DNA of 64,000 nt from positions 1,302,001-1,366,000 of the forward strand of contig NC_002967.9 in assembly GCF_000008185.1 (NCBI RefSeq). Reading direction: 5' to 3'. Source of the DNA: Treponema denticola ATCC 35405 (lineage in GTDB: Bacteria; Spirochaetota; Spirochaetia; Treponematales; Treponemataceae). Positions within the stretch are counted from its first letter, which is position 1; the number at the start of each line of letters is the position of its first letter. Position numbers and translations under genes: made by a program. This document shows, piece by piece, positions 53,571 to 61,642 of this stretch. A model generated the notes under the pieces. The model had not been told where the DNA came from. It did no database searches and was given only the letters and a program-made list of their open reading frames with translations.

Positions 53571-53586
53571 TCACAAAGAGATAAGT

Positions 53587-54741
53587 ATGTATATTCTTGT
53601 AGTTTTTTTTATTGTGTTTCTTTTATTTACGGCTTTCTCGTTCACTCTTCCGGGGAGACGGTTTTTGGATTTAATCCGTTTTTTTACCGAAGGGAAAGAC
53701 AGGGGATTTTTATTTTCTAATCTCTTATTGTTGTGGCGGACAGCCAATTATGTAGGTCTTGAAGATAAAACCCGTCTTTTTTGGTCGGTTGCTGCCTTAG
53801 ATGAATGCATACGCTTTATTGCCCGTCAGGTTGAAAATAAGCTGGATGCCGATGTTTCTCAAAAAATGCAAATTTTACTTAACAAACTCTATGATTACCG
53901 CACAAAAATTGAATTGGAAGAAGTTCAAAAAAAACGAAGAATTGAATCGACTCATGAAATTTATATCGGCCAAATTTGTATTATCTTTGTGCCGCGAGAA
54001 ACAACCGTTTACGGCAAACTTATGGCAAATACAAAGAATGAGCTTGTGTTTGCCCTCTTTGATGCATCTGCAGAAAGAGCCGAAAAAGTTAATTGGCAAA
54101 ATAAGGCTGTAAGGGTTTATTTTTGGAAACAAAATGATGCAGGATATGTCTTTAGTTCTGAAGCCGTCAAGGCAAAAAAAATAGAGGACCGAATAGAAAT
54201 TTATATTAAGCATTCAAAAAAAATTGTTCGTACACAAAAAAGAAAATCGGTTAGAGCTTCATGTGATATTGAAGGCTTGATGTTTCCTCTTAGGGCTGGA
54301 GATCCTTATAACTCCGATTATGAAATTCAGGGCGGAGTAAAATCAAACATAAAGGACATATCGGAAGACGGAGCCATGTTTTTTGTAAAAGGCAAGGCTG
54401 CAAAGGGTATCAGAATGAAGCTGCAATTTAAACTAAAAAATACCGAGATTGTAATGTGCGGTAAGATTGTCCGTTTCGTTTATGACCAACCCTTAAATAA
54501 ATCGCGAGTACATTTTCAATGTGAATTTTTAGACCAAAAAATGAAAAATGTTATTTTATCCTATATATATAATATAGCGACTACCGATGATAACACCGAA
54601 TTTATAAACAATATTTTAAAAGAAGAAAATAATGATCATTCAGTGGCAGACCAAAAAATAAAAGATAACGATTTTTTGCAAGACGGCTTAACTGACGGTC
54701 AAATGCTCTATGATTTTGCAGAAAGTAAGGGGTCTGTATGA
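53587..54741 (+). CDS. PilZ-domain protein with N-terminal membrane anchor
   Basis: About 384 residues. One N-terminal membrane helix (YILVVFFIVFLLFTAFSF), a middle domain of unknown fold, and a C-terminal PilZ domain. The c-di-GMP pattern is RKSVRASCDIEG (arginines near 220) followed by KDISEDGAMFFV (the D/NxSxxG motif). It therefore probably reads c-di-GMP at the membrane, as flagellar brake-type proteins do. The start at 53587 is preferred to 53560 because the promoter lies between them. It ends in an ATGA overlap with the HEAT-like gene. Confidence 0.83.
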   Translation: MYILVVFFIVFLLFTAFSFTLPGRRFLDLIRFFTEGKDRGFLFSNLLLLWRTANYVGLEDKTRLFWSVAALDECIRFIARQVENKLDADVSQKMQILLNKLYDYRTKIELEEVQKKRRIESTHEIYIGQICIIFVPRETTVYGKLMANTKNELVFALFDASAERAEKVNWQNKAVRVYFWKQNDAGYVFSSEAVKAKKIEDRIEIYIKHSKKIVRTQKRKSVRASCDIEGLMFPLRAGDPYNSDYEIQGGVKSNIKDISEDGAMFFVKGKAAKGIRMKLQFKLKNTEIVMCGKIVRFVYDQPLNKSRVHFQCEFLDQKMKNVILSYIYNIATTDDNTEFINNILKEENNDHSVADQKIKDNDFLQDGLTDGQMLYDFAESKGSV

Positions 54742-55910
54742 AAAGAATAGCTTTTGTTTTAGTTTTTATCTTTTGTGTTTTTTCTATTTTTGCTGTAGAC
54801 CAAGATGAGCTTTTAAATTTGCGTAAAGATTTTATTTCTGCAGGGATAGATGTGAAGGCCGTTATTTTGCGTTCACTTTCACAGTCAGAGGATAAAAGCT
54901 TAATTCCCATATATCAAGATGCGGTGGAATATGTTAAAACCTCTTATGCAATATTACAAAATGATGACAGGTTGTTAAATATAGGTATAATTGCCGTAAC
55001 CAAGCTTGGAGAGCTAAACGAATTAAAGGCCTCTGCAAGTATCCGCTACTTGTTTTCTACGGTTGAAAATGAAGATTTTCAAATAGCCTGCTTAAAAAGT
55101 CTAAGCAAATTGGTTCAAAAAGATTCCGCCTTTACGGATTATCTGAATTCTCTTTATGATTCAGGTTTATCCGATTTACTTTCAGGCAAGGCGTCTAACG
55201 TTAATCTTCTAAGAGTCTACGCCGAAGCTCTCGGGAATTTTGCAGATCCTTCTTCTTTTGACGTCTTGATTAAAACCTTATTTTATCCTGTAAACGATGG
55301 TTTAAAGGATACGGTAAAAACTGCATTAAATAATATTTCTTTTAATTATTTTGATGAAATTCTTGCTAAAACAATGCAAAAAAACATACAATATATATGG
55401 ACACTGTATTTATTGGCAAAAGAAAATAAGCGTATTGAGGGCCCTGAGCTTGGCAGGATTAGTGAGCTTGTAATTGATTACGGTCTTAAAAATCTAAAAG
55501 GAGCGGATCTTGAGAGTTCTGAAAACTTGATTGAAGAGACTTTACCTGTTTTATCTGCATTGAAGTGGAGTAAGGCTTCTTCGCAGGTAAACAAATTTTT
55601 TTACTATGCTCAGGGTTTGCGTAAAACAAGCCCGCGGGGCGATGAATTGCTTATTAAGATAATCGATTGTATGGGAAATTTAGGTACAATCGAGTGTTCT
55701 CAAAATTTGTCGATATTTTTAGGTGTGTTAAATTCGGAAACCGAAAAAACAAAGCAATACAGTGAGCCATTAGTGCTCAGTGTAATTACGGCTTTGAGAA
55801 AGCTTGGGGATAAAACCGCATTTGACTATCTATTGTATGTTGAATACTTAAATTATTCTGAAACGGTTAAACAAGCTTCTCGAAATGCCATAGAGGAGTT
55901 AAAGTGGTAA
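54738..55910 (+). CDS. Periplasmic HEAT-like repeat protein
   Basis: 390 residues. Signal peptide (AFVLVFIFCVFSIFA), then repeated helical pairs of HEAT type, such as LLNIGIIAVTKLGEL, LRVYAEALGNFADPSSFDVLIKTL and VLSVITALRKLGDKTAFDYLLY. These form a curved scaffold for binding other proteins. Coupled to the PilZ gene by ATGA and to the ComEC gene, which starts inside its last codons. Function unknown. Confidence 0.8.
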   Translation: MKRIAFVLVFIFCVFSIFAVDQDELLNLRKDFISAGIDVKAVILRSLSQSEDKSLIPIYQDAVEYVKTSYAILQNDDRLLNIGIIAVTKLGELNELKASASIRYLFSTVENEDFQIACLKSLSKLVQKDSAFTDYLNSLYDSGLSDLLSGKASNVNLLRVYAEALGNFADPSSFDVLIKTLFYPVNDGLKDTVKTALNNISFNYFDEILAKTMQKNIQYIWTLYLLAKENKRIEGPELGRISELVIDYGLKNLKGADLESSENLIEETLPVLSALKWSKASSQVNKFFYYAQGLRKTSPRGDELLIKIIDCMGNLGTIECSQNLSIFLGVLNSETEKTKQYSEPLVLSVITALRKLGDKTAFDYLLYVEYLNYSETVKQASRNAIEELKW

Positions 55911-57478
55911 ATGAAAACAAATTAACACGTAATAAGTTTTTTGTATTAAAACCGATTGTAGTTTCAGCTTGTGCCGCTGTTTTATCTTTTTATTTTTTTT
56001 GTGCAATAGGAAATTATTTTAATAAATTTTTGATAATTTCTATTTTTATTTTAAGTTTTATAATCGGTTTTATATTTAGAAAAAAGAAGTTCTTTTTTAT
56101 CTTTGCAGGGCTTTTTATAGGAAGCCTTGCAGTATTGCGTTTATTTTTTATCTATGCGGAGCCTTTTTCCCTTGCCGAATTAAATAAGGTTAAAAGTATT
56201 CAAGCCGAGCTTACGGGAGAAGCTTATCCTGCAGGTGAAAAATACTATGCTGCAAATGCTAAACTTATTTCTTTTTCGTATAATAATGGGGCCAAATTTT
56301 CTGCAAAGGGAAATATAAAAATATTTTTTCCTTCGGATATGGTCTTACAAAATAATGCTTACGGAATTTCGGTCTACAAGACGGCCTACAAGGCCGCCGA
56401 TTCGGCGCCCTATAAGACCGGTTCAAGAAAAGAAGCTTTAGCCAATTTTTCCAAGGGCGTAATATTTGAAGCTTCGGGCCGTTTCGGAGCAAAGAAAAAC
56501 GCTATGAGCCCCTTGGCCTTTTTTGGAGATAAATCCGTTCCCGAATTTTTAGGTTGGAGATCGGCCGTTTTAAGATTCAGGGCTTTTTTACGGTTTTATC
56601 TTATGCGTTTGTTGGCTGGGTGGGGGAGTGCCGGTGCCTTGCTTTTAGCCCTCCTTTCTGCAAACAGGGATTTTTTGATTCTTCCTGTTTCGGAAGCTTT
56701 TAGAAATGCAGGGCTTGCTCACGTTTTGGCCCTTTCGGGGATGCATGTTTCTTTGGTAAGCTTAACCGCCTTGCAGATGGGTTCTATATTCGGGAAAAAA
56801 AGCCTCGCGATAAAGTTTTCACTAGTTTCTATTATCTTCTTTGTTTGGTTTGCAGGAGCTGCCCCCTCTCTTAATCGTGCCCTCGGCATGATGATTTTAA
56901 TTATTATAGGCAAGTCCTTGGGGCTCCAGCCTCCTATGATTTCGGTTTTATGTACAATGCTTATTTTTCATATTGCCGTAAAGCCTGATGATGCCCTAAG
57001 TCTCGGCTTTATGCTTTCTTACGGTGCCTTGGCCGGAATTCTTATCTTTGGAAGTGCCGTATTCGATATCTTAAACGGAAAAATACCTCCTAAAATATTG
57101 GGAAGTTTTTCGGCTTCAATAGGTGCGCAAACCTTTACCGCTCCTATAGTAATAAGCAAAATAGGAGTCTTAGCGCCTATAGGTATAATTGCTTCTATCA
57201 TTGTAAGCCCTCTGATATCTGCCTTTTTAATTTTAGGCCTTGGGGCAATTTTTATTTCTCTTTTATTTCCGTTTACGGGCTTTATTTTTTCTTACTTTTT
57301 AAATGCTTTTTATGATTTGATATTTTTTATTATTCGAACTTTTGCCCTTTTTCCGCTGATGACGGCAGATACTTTTTTTGCCGGTTTAACTTTTGCAATA
57401 CTTCCCTTTACGGCCGGCTTAATTTGTGTGTTTTATGCCGATAGAAAGCTAAAAAAGATGGAGAACCTTTTAAAATGA
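55904..57478 (+). CDS. ComEC/Rec2-family membrane protein (core only)
   Basis: 524 residues. Multi-pass protein: N-terminal membrane part and DUF4131-like loop, then the competence domain with LAHVLALSGMHVSLVSL (near 278), AGAAPSLNRALGMM, and LSLGFMLSYGALAGILIFG. It lacks the C-terminal metallo-beta-lactamase domain of full ComEC. The family forms the channel that brings single-stranded DNA across the inner membrane. Natural competence has not been shown by the sequence. Start GTG 55904 behind GAGGAG. ATGA overlap with yigZ. Confidence 0.88.
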   Translation: MVNENKLTRNKFFVLKPIVVSACAAVLSFYFFCAIGNYFNKFLIISIFILSFIIGFIFRKKKFFFIFAGLFIGSLAVLRLFFIYAEPFSLAELNKVKSIQAELTGEAYPAGEKYYAANAKLISFSYNNGAKFSAKGNIKIFFPSDMVLQNNAYGISVYKTAYKAADSAPYKTGSRKEALANFSKGVIFEASGRFGAKKNAMSPLAFFGDKSVPEFLGWRSAVLRFRAFLRFYLMRLLAGWGSAGALLLALLSANRDFLILPVSEAFRNAGLAHVLALSGMHVSLVSLTALQMGSIFGKKSLAIKFSLVSIIFFVWFAGAAPSLNRALGMMILIIIGKSLGLQPPMISVLCTMLIFHIAVKPDDALSLGFMLSYGALAGILIFGSAVFDILNGKIPPKILGSFSASIGAQTFTAPIVISKIGVLAPIGIIASIIVSPLISAFLILGLGAIFISLLFPFTGFIFSYFLNAFYDLIFFIIRTFALFPLMTADTFFAGLTFAILPFTAGLICVFYADRKLKKMENLLK

Positions 57479-58083
57479 AAGTTTTAATGCGGTATGCTTC
57501 AAGTGAGCTCAACGTAAAAAGCTCAAGATTTTTAGCGGAAATTTTTCCTATAAATTCGGCCGCCGAAGCCAGAGAACTTTTAAAAAGCCAAAAGGGAAAA
57601 TACGAAGATGCCCGCCATGTAGTCCATGCCTTTATTGCAGGCGAAAACGGAGAGGTTTTAGGCTGTTCCGATGACGGAGAACCTTCGGGAACTGCCGGCC
57701 GGCCGGCTCTTGCAGTGCTCAAGGGTTCAGGAATCACAAACATAATGCTTACAATTACACGCTGGTTCGGCGGCACCCTTTTGGGAACAGGCGGTTTGGT
57801 AAAAGCTTACTCGGATTCTGCAAAACTTGTTCTTCAAGAAGCTTCAACCGAAGAGCTTATCAAAAAAGAGCCTTTTCAATTTGAATGCTCTTATTCCGAA
57901 TGGGAAAATTTAAAACGCAGTCTTGATGAATTTTCGGTTGAAATGTTACAAGCCGATTACAGCGAAAAGGTAAGGGTAAACGGTCAAATTCCTTTAGAAA
58001 AAAAAGCACCCTTTGAAGCCTTTATTGAAAATGCTTCAAAGGGCGGTATAAGTTTAGTCTTTCCAATGTATGACAGGTTTTGA
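57475..58083 (+). CDS. YigZ/IMPACT-family (UPF0029) protein
   Basis: 202 residues. N-terminal IMPACT domain: SSRFLAEIFPINSAAEA, DARHVVHAFIAG, GCSDDGEPSGTAGRPAL and RWFGGTLLGTGGLVKAYSDSA. C-terminal ferredoxin-like domain from about 125. Conserved, with a suggested link to translation or ribosome function. Its last 100 bases, coding for GQIPLEKKAPFEAFIENASKGG, also spell a minus-strand terminator and are duplicated at 58918-59016, with a different ending (FPMYDRF here, FPAYT there). Confidence 0.92.
   Translation: MKVLMRYASSELNVKSSRFLAEIFPINSAAEARELLKSQKGKYEDARHVVHAFIAGENGEVLGCSDDGEPSGTAGRPALAVLKGSGITNIMLTITRWFGGTLLGTGGLVKAYSDSAKLVLQEASTEELIKKEPFQFECSYSEWENLKRSLDEFSVEMLQADYSEKVRVNGQIPLEKKAPFEAFIENASKGGISLVFPMYDRF
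57967..58065 (+). repeat. yigZ 3'-end repeat, copy 1 (coding)
   Basis: Homologous to 58918-59016. The stretch 57985-58065 is identical to 58936-59016 (81 bp). Copy 1 is the real end of yigZ. Confidence 0.92.
57998..58043 (-). terminator. Terminator inside yigZ for the convergent lipoprotein gene
   Basis: Perfect 11-bp stem (58009-58019 and 58033-58043) with a 13-base loop, followed on the minus strand by three bases and eight T (57998-58005). It lies 67 bases downstream of the stop of the minus-strand lipoprotein gene and within yigZ coding sequence. Confidence 0.75.
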
Positions 58084-58109
58084 GAATTTGCAAATATGCC
58101 ATATAAATT

Positions 58110-58826
58110 CTATTTGGAACAGATAATTCTTACAATCGAAAATACTGCTATACAAGGCCATAATTTTTTAGAATCCAATTTTGAATTATTCACCTCAAAT
58201 AGTTTATATTTATCTTTAGTAAATTCTGCATAAATTATTCCGTCTGAACTAACAATATGGAATACCTGATCTTTTGATTTAACCATCTGAATAAACGAAC
58301 TCATATTATCTTTCATTGTCGCTACGGTATACATGCTTGTTAACAGTACATAAAATTCAACGTTTTCAACAGAAAAAGTTGCAAGCTTAACCGGTAATTC
58401 CGACTCATGTACGGATTTTTCCCAAATCGCTTGCGAACCGGATATATTGAATTTTTCAAATTTATAGATAGGCGGGAGATTTTGAATATCAACTTTTCGG
58501 ATATTTTCAATTCCATAGTTTCCTTTCTTTTGCCGATAGTTAATTTGAATATCGTAAAAAATATCGTTAAACCAGATTTTTCCTGTCCATTTCATGAGGT
58601 CTACTTCATTTGGATAAAGAGGATCAAAGCCTAACCTAAAGTCTTCTTTTCCATTCAAAATAATATCATTAGAATCAGCAACGGCTGACTTTTTAAATTC
58701 AATAATATTTCCGAAATATTTTGTTTCAAATGCTGTAGTATCGGTTCCATAATACTTTACTGTTATACATGATGAAAAAATAAATATTCCTAAAGATAAA
58801 AATATAATACCGTGTTTAGTTTTCAT
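58110..58826 (-). CDS. Lipoprotein of unknown function
   Basis: 238 residues. Lipobox IFSSC (C20). The mature part has no recognised domain and may have a beta-rich fold (FYDIQINYRQKKGNYGIENI, LATFSVENVEFYVLL). GAGGAG lies nine bases before the ATG. The gene sits between two copies of the yigZ 3' end, as if it had been inserted between yigZ and the FecR-domain gene. Its terminator is inside yigZ. Confidence 0.8.
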   Translation of the reverse strand: MKTKHGIIFLSLGIFIFSSCITVKYYGTDTTAFETKYFGNIIEFKKSAVADSNDIILNGKEDFRLGFDPLYPNEVDLMKWTGKIWFNDIFYDIQINYRQKKGNYGIENIRKVDIQNLPPIYKFEKFNISGSQAIWEKSVHESELPVKLATFSVENVEFYVLLTSMYTVATMKDNMSSFIQMVKSKDQVFHIVSSDGIIYAEFTKDKYKLFEVNNSKLDSKKLWPCIAVFSIVRIICSK

Positions 58827-58917
58827 TAGCTAAAACTCCTCAACGTTAATCAAAATAGGCTGCTTTTCGTTCCTAAATCGAGATTATTTAATTGAGTAAA
58901 TGAGTATTTATTCCTAT

Positions 58918-59016
58918 AAGGTAACAATAAACGGACAAATTCCTTTAGAAAAAAAAGCACCCTTTGAAGCCTTTATTGAAAATGCTTCAAAGGGCGGTAT
59001 AAGTTTAGTCTTTCCA
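58918..59016 (+). repeat. yigZ 3'-end repeat, copy 2 (non-coding remnant)
   Basis: Plus-strand reading continues in yigZ frame (TINGQIPLEKK... to FPAYT then TAA) but has no start. It looks like the original end of yigZ left behind when the lipoprotein gene and a new yigZ end were placed upstream. It overlaps the last codons of the FecR-domain gene. Confidence 0.88.
58949..58994 (-). terminator. Terminator of the FecR-domain gene
   Basis: Same 11-bp stem (58960-58970 and 58984-58994), 13-base loop and T8 run (58949-58956 on the minus strand) as in yigZ, beginning 11 bases past the stop at 59005. Confidence 0.8.
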
Positions 59017-59700
59017 GCCTATACTTAAAGATAGTGTTGAAACTGAAGCCGCCGTATTTATTGCGTCTTCAATGCCGGGTGATTGGTTGGTAAGCGTAGG
59101 AGAATTGGCTTCCGCTTCTGCAAGAGTTGCGACTGATGCCGGTAAAACTTCATTAGCCTTGATATTTTGAGCCGGAGTTACCATCCCTGTATCGCTTATA
59201 ATAACAGAGTCGCCGATATTTACCCTTGTTTCAATTCCATCATTGTTTACATACGACCATATTCCGCTTGTTCCGATTAAAAGACCGTCAGAACCGATCT
59301 CTCCCGATGTTCCGCGAACGGAAGCTGTTGCAACAGGTGTTTTTACCTTAAACTCAACCTTTTTTGTTGAAGCCGGTTTTACATCGGCCTTTACGGAACC
59401 TACATTTAAGTAAACTTCCGAAGAAACGGTTTCATTCTTTTCGGCGATTTCTTCGATTGTAAGCCTTGTCATAGGTTTAACCGTAATAACGGAACCGTCA
59501 ATCTTTAAAGTCAGTTCGGATTTAAACCCTGTCGAAATCATAAGTCCCGATGTTATTTTGTTTCCAGCCCTTGCAGGAATCCATTTTCCGCCTTGCTTTA
59601 TTTCAGCCTTTCCCTTGACTGCAACAACCTCACCGCTAATAGCCAAAAGCGGAGTTAACATAAAGCAAACCAAACTAATAATAAGAAATACCTTTTTCAT
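59005..59700 (-). CDS. FecR-domain periplasmic protein
   Basis: 231 residues. Signal peptide (FLIISLVCFMLTPLLA), then a FecR-type beta domain: GKAEIKQGGKWIPARAGNKITSG, compressed about 28-52, ISTGFKSELTLKIDGSVITVKPMTRL, and VKTPVATASVRGTSGEI. In iron systems FecR passes signals to a sigma factor. Here there is no FecI sigma factor or TonB receptor, and the domain also occurs in other envelope proteins, so the role is open. A Ser/Thr/Ala-rich tail follows. GGAG ribosome site. The leader holds several hairpin repeats. Confidence 0.86.
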   Translation of the reverse strand: MKKVFLIISLVCFMLTPLLAISGEVVAVKGKAEIKQGGKWIPARAGNKITSGLMISTGFKSELTLKIDGSVITVKPMTRLTIEEIAEKNETVSSEVYLNVGSVKADVKPASTKKVEFKVKTPVATASVRGTSGEIGSDGLLIGTSGIWSYVNNDGIETRVNIGDSVIISDTGMVTPAQNIKANEVLPASVATLAEAEANSPTLTNQSPGIEDAINTAASVSTLSLSIGWKD

Positions 59701-59706
59701 CTTTTT

Positions 59707-59757
59707 CTCCTATAAAAACTTTTTGCAGGAAATATCAATTTCCGAAAAAAGTTTTTT
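59707..59757 (-). repeat. Dispersed 5'-leader hairpin element, copy 2
   Basis: Shared with 30101-30147. Inner arms GGAAAT and ATTTCC, A/T-rich outer arms. It abuts the ribosome site of the FecR-domain gene, as copy 1 abuts that of tldD. Confidence 0.8.
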
Positions 59758-59760
59758 CAA

Positions 59761-59780
59761 GCGGTTTGTAAACAAACCGC
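59761..59780. repeat. Short hairpin between two dispersed elements
   Basis: GCGGTTTG (59761-59768) and CAAACCGC (59773-59780) with loop TAAA. With the neighbouring elements it makes a chain of hairpins across the 178-base gap. Confidence 0.7.
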
Positions 59781-59792
59781 ATACAACCACAT

Positions 59793-59861
59793 GATGTTTT
59801 GTGCTTTGCACAAAACTCGAAGATAAACAGAGAGGCAGAATTCCTGCCGAGCTGTTTATCA
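59793..59861 (-). repeat. Dispersed double-hairpin element, copy 2
   Basis: Closely similar to 33429-33499. Hairpin one: GTTTTGTGC/GCACAAAAC (59796-59816). Hairpin two: GATAAACAG (59822-59830) with CTGTTTATC (59852-59860), enclosing GGCAG/CTGCC. Both copies follow directly after a minus-strand stop codon. Confidence 0.85.
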
Positions 59862-59878
59862 TATCTCCTATAAAAATC

Positions 59879-61039
59879 TTAGAACGAAATGATGCCCTTT
59901 AATTTGAACACTGCATCAAACTTACCGTTTTTTCCCACAAACATACCTAGATCGGTACTAATGGATATATCTTGAAGTATTGTATAATTGGCAGACACAT
60001 TCCACTCAAAACCGGCAAAATTGCTTCTACCCTTAGGTTGAGTTGCTGCATAAGCCATAATAGCTGCTTCCGTACTTAAAAACAAATTTTTTACAGGTTT
60101 TATGCTGCCATCTAAACTTATTTTCAATAAATCCGTAGGCTCCATAAAGTTAACCTTTGACATAGTTGAAAGCGTAAAAGATTTAAAGCTCATCTTGCCG
60201 CCTGAAAATAATTGCATTTTTAAACCTAGTTTTGAATCGTATTTTTCAAAATAGTAGTCCAGTTCTCCTTTTAAAAAAAAGCCTGTTTGCGGTTTTCTTT
60301 TGTCCCGTGTTAAAATGGATGTTGATACTGATGCAAGGTAAAAAAGTCTATTAACTATCGGACCGTTTACCGATATTGAGGCATAATTATTTGTTGTCTT
60401 CGGATTTTCCGTTGCCATGAACGAGTTCAAATCAAAGTCAATGGCATGACGCAATGATTGAAAAGGAACGTGAAACAAAGCAGACATATGAACAAAAGAC
60501 GGTGCAAGATTGTAAATTTTTGTTTGCTTCTTTAATATTGATGTTATACCTGCTGCATTGATAGGATTTACATAGGAGTTTAAAAGCCCTGTGTATCCTA
60601 GGTTAAAATATGTTGAAAAATTAGTTTTATTGTATGCTATATATACACCATCAATGTTTTGATTTAAAATTACAGCAGTTATATCGGAGATATTGTACCT
60701 GCCGGCGTCAATGGTCAAACTGTCATTACCTATGGGGACTAGGAATGAGAATTTAAGCATATCCAAATTAACAATATGATCTAAATCCAACTTTCCATCA
60801 GGTTTTATAGGCTTTTTTAAATTGAACAAATATGAAGACTGAATAGCAAAATTATAATTCCCTTCTTTATCGAGATTTTGTTTAGCCCAAAGAGACAGAC
60901 TATCGAAATGAGATAAGTTTGTTTTGTTTTTACCAAGGTCAATGCCGAGACCCGTTTTAAGCATTCCGCCTCCTTCAAAGGCTGAAAGGTTTAATGCAAT
61001 AATTAAAAACAAAAATATAAACAATTTTACTTTTTTCAT
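59879..61039 (-). CDS. Beta-barrel-like outer-membrane-type protein of unknown function
   Basis: 386 residues. Signal peptide (FIFLFLIIALNLSAF). The mature part has many short amphipathic strands with aromatic ends (FAIQSSYLFNL, FSTYFNLGYTGLL, YASISVNGPIV, GFFLKGELDYYF, ISTDLGMFVG) and ends in phenylalanine (GIISF), a usual sign of Bam-assembled barrels. No family is recognised. Preceded by the small secreted protein gene and followed by the FecR-domain gene. Confidence 0.8.
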   Translation of the reverse strand: MKKVKLFIFLFLIIALNLSAFEGGGMLKTGLGIDLGKNKTNLSHFDSLSLWAKQNLDKEGNYNFAIQSSYLFNLKKPIKPDGKLDLDHIVNLDMLKFSFLVPIGNDSLTIDAGRYNISDITAVILNQNIDGVYIAYNKTNFSTYFNLGYTGLLNSYVNPINAAGITSILKKQTKIYNLAPSFVHMSALFHVPFQSLRHAIDFDLNSFMATENPKTTNNYASISVNGPIVNRLFYLASVSTSILTRDKRKPQTGFFLKGELDYYFEKYDSKLGLKMQLFSGGKMSFKSFTLSTMSKVNFMEPTDLLKISLDGSIKPVKNLFLSTEAAIMAYAATQPKGRSNFAGFEWNVSANYTILQDISISTDLGMFVGKNGKFDAVFKLKGIISF

Positions 61040-61051
61040 TATCTATCCTCC

Positions 61052-61492
61052 TTACTTGTCCTCTTTAGGCATTATTTTGGCCAATAGATTGATTGCGGTA
61101 AACGGCGTAATATGTGAAGACGGAACCGTTTTATGGGGAATCAGCTTCATTGTTTTAAGCTGTCTAAAAGCGTAGTGCGGATTTTTTGCAATTCCATACC
61201 ATAAGCCATGCTCTATCGAAGAATACTGCAAAGCCAAATTAGAAAATTCGTCAAATCTAATAGGCTCATCATGCTTTTTATTTTCGAACATTTTAAGCCC
61301 CTTAAATTTATTAAAGGCCGTTTCATAGGAGCTCTTATCATCGACTTCTCCGGTAGAAGTACCTACAAGATAGCATGCCTGTCCTATTGTTAAGGTCTTT
61401 GATGCTAAAATCTCATCCACCTTTTCTGCCGATTGAGCAAAAAGAATTGCTCCAATACCTAAATATATAAGAATTGTTGATATTCTTTTCAT
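61052..61492 (-). CDS. Small secreted protein of unknown function
   Basis: About 146 residues. Signal peptide (ISTILIYLGIGAILFAQ). The rest is mostly helical (FDEFSNLALQYSSIEHG, YAFRQLKTMKLI), without a known domain. First gene of a three-gene minus-strand set with the beta-barrel and FecR-domain genes. The ATG at 61492 is preceded by GGGAGG. A longer frame to 61540 lacks a ribosome site and begins inside the promoter. Confidence 0.75.
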   Translation of the reverse strand: MKRISTILIYLGIGAILFAQSAEKVDEILASKTLTIGQACYLVGTSTGEVDDKSSYETAFNKFKGLKMFENKKHDEPIRFDEFSNLALQYSSIEHGLWYGIAKNPHYAFRQLKTMKLIPHKTVPSSHITPFTAINLLAKIMPKEDK

Positions 61493-61530
61493 ACAGCCTC
61501 CCTTATTTATTACAGTTTTACTTATATATA

Positions 61531-61559
61531 AGTATATCACAAAAAATAAAAAACAACAA
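61531..61559 (-). promoter_or_regulatory. Promoter of the secreted protein/beta-barrel/FecR set
   Basis: Minus-strand TTGTTG (61554-61559), 17 bp, TATACT (61531-61536). A perfect 14-bp palindrome ACTTATATATAAGT (61520-61533) overlaps the -10 and start region, a possible operator. Confidence 0.5.
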
Positions 61560-61592
61560 TCGGAATATAAAAAAAATGAAATTATTTTCTTC

Positions 61593-61621
61593 TTGAAATT
61601 TTATTTTTTTTGTTGTATGGT
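61593..61621 (+). promoter_or_regulatory. Promoter of the AAA+ ATPase gene
   Basis: TTGAAA (61593-61598), 17 bp, TATGGT (61616-61621). Transcription should start near 61628, supporting the ATG at 61643. Confidence 0.5.
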
Positions 61622-61642
61622 GATTATAAGGCGGGAGGGATT

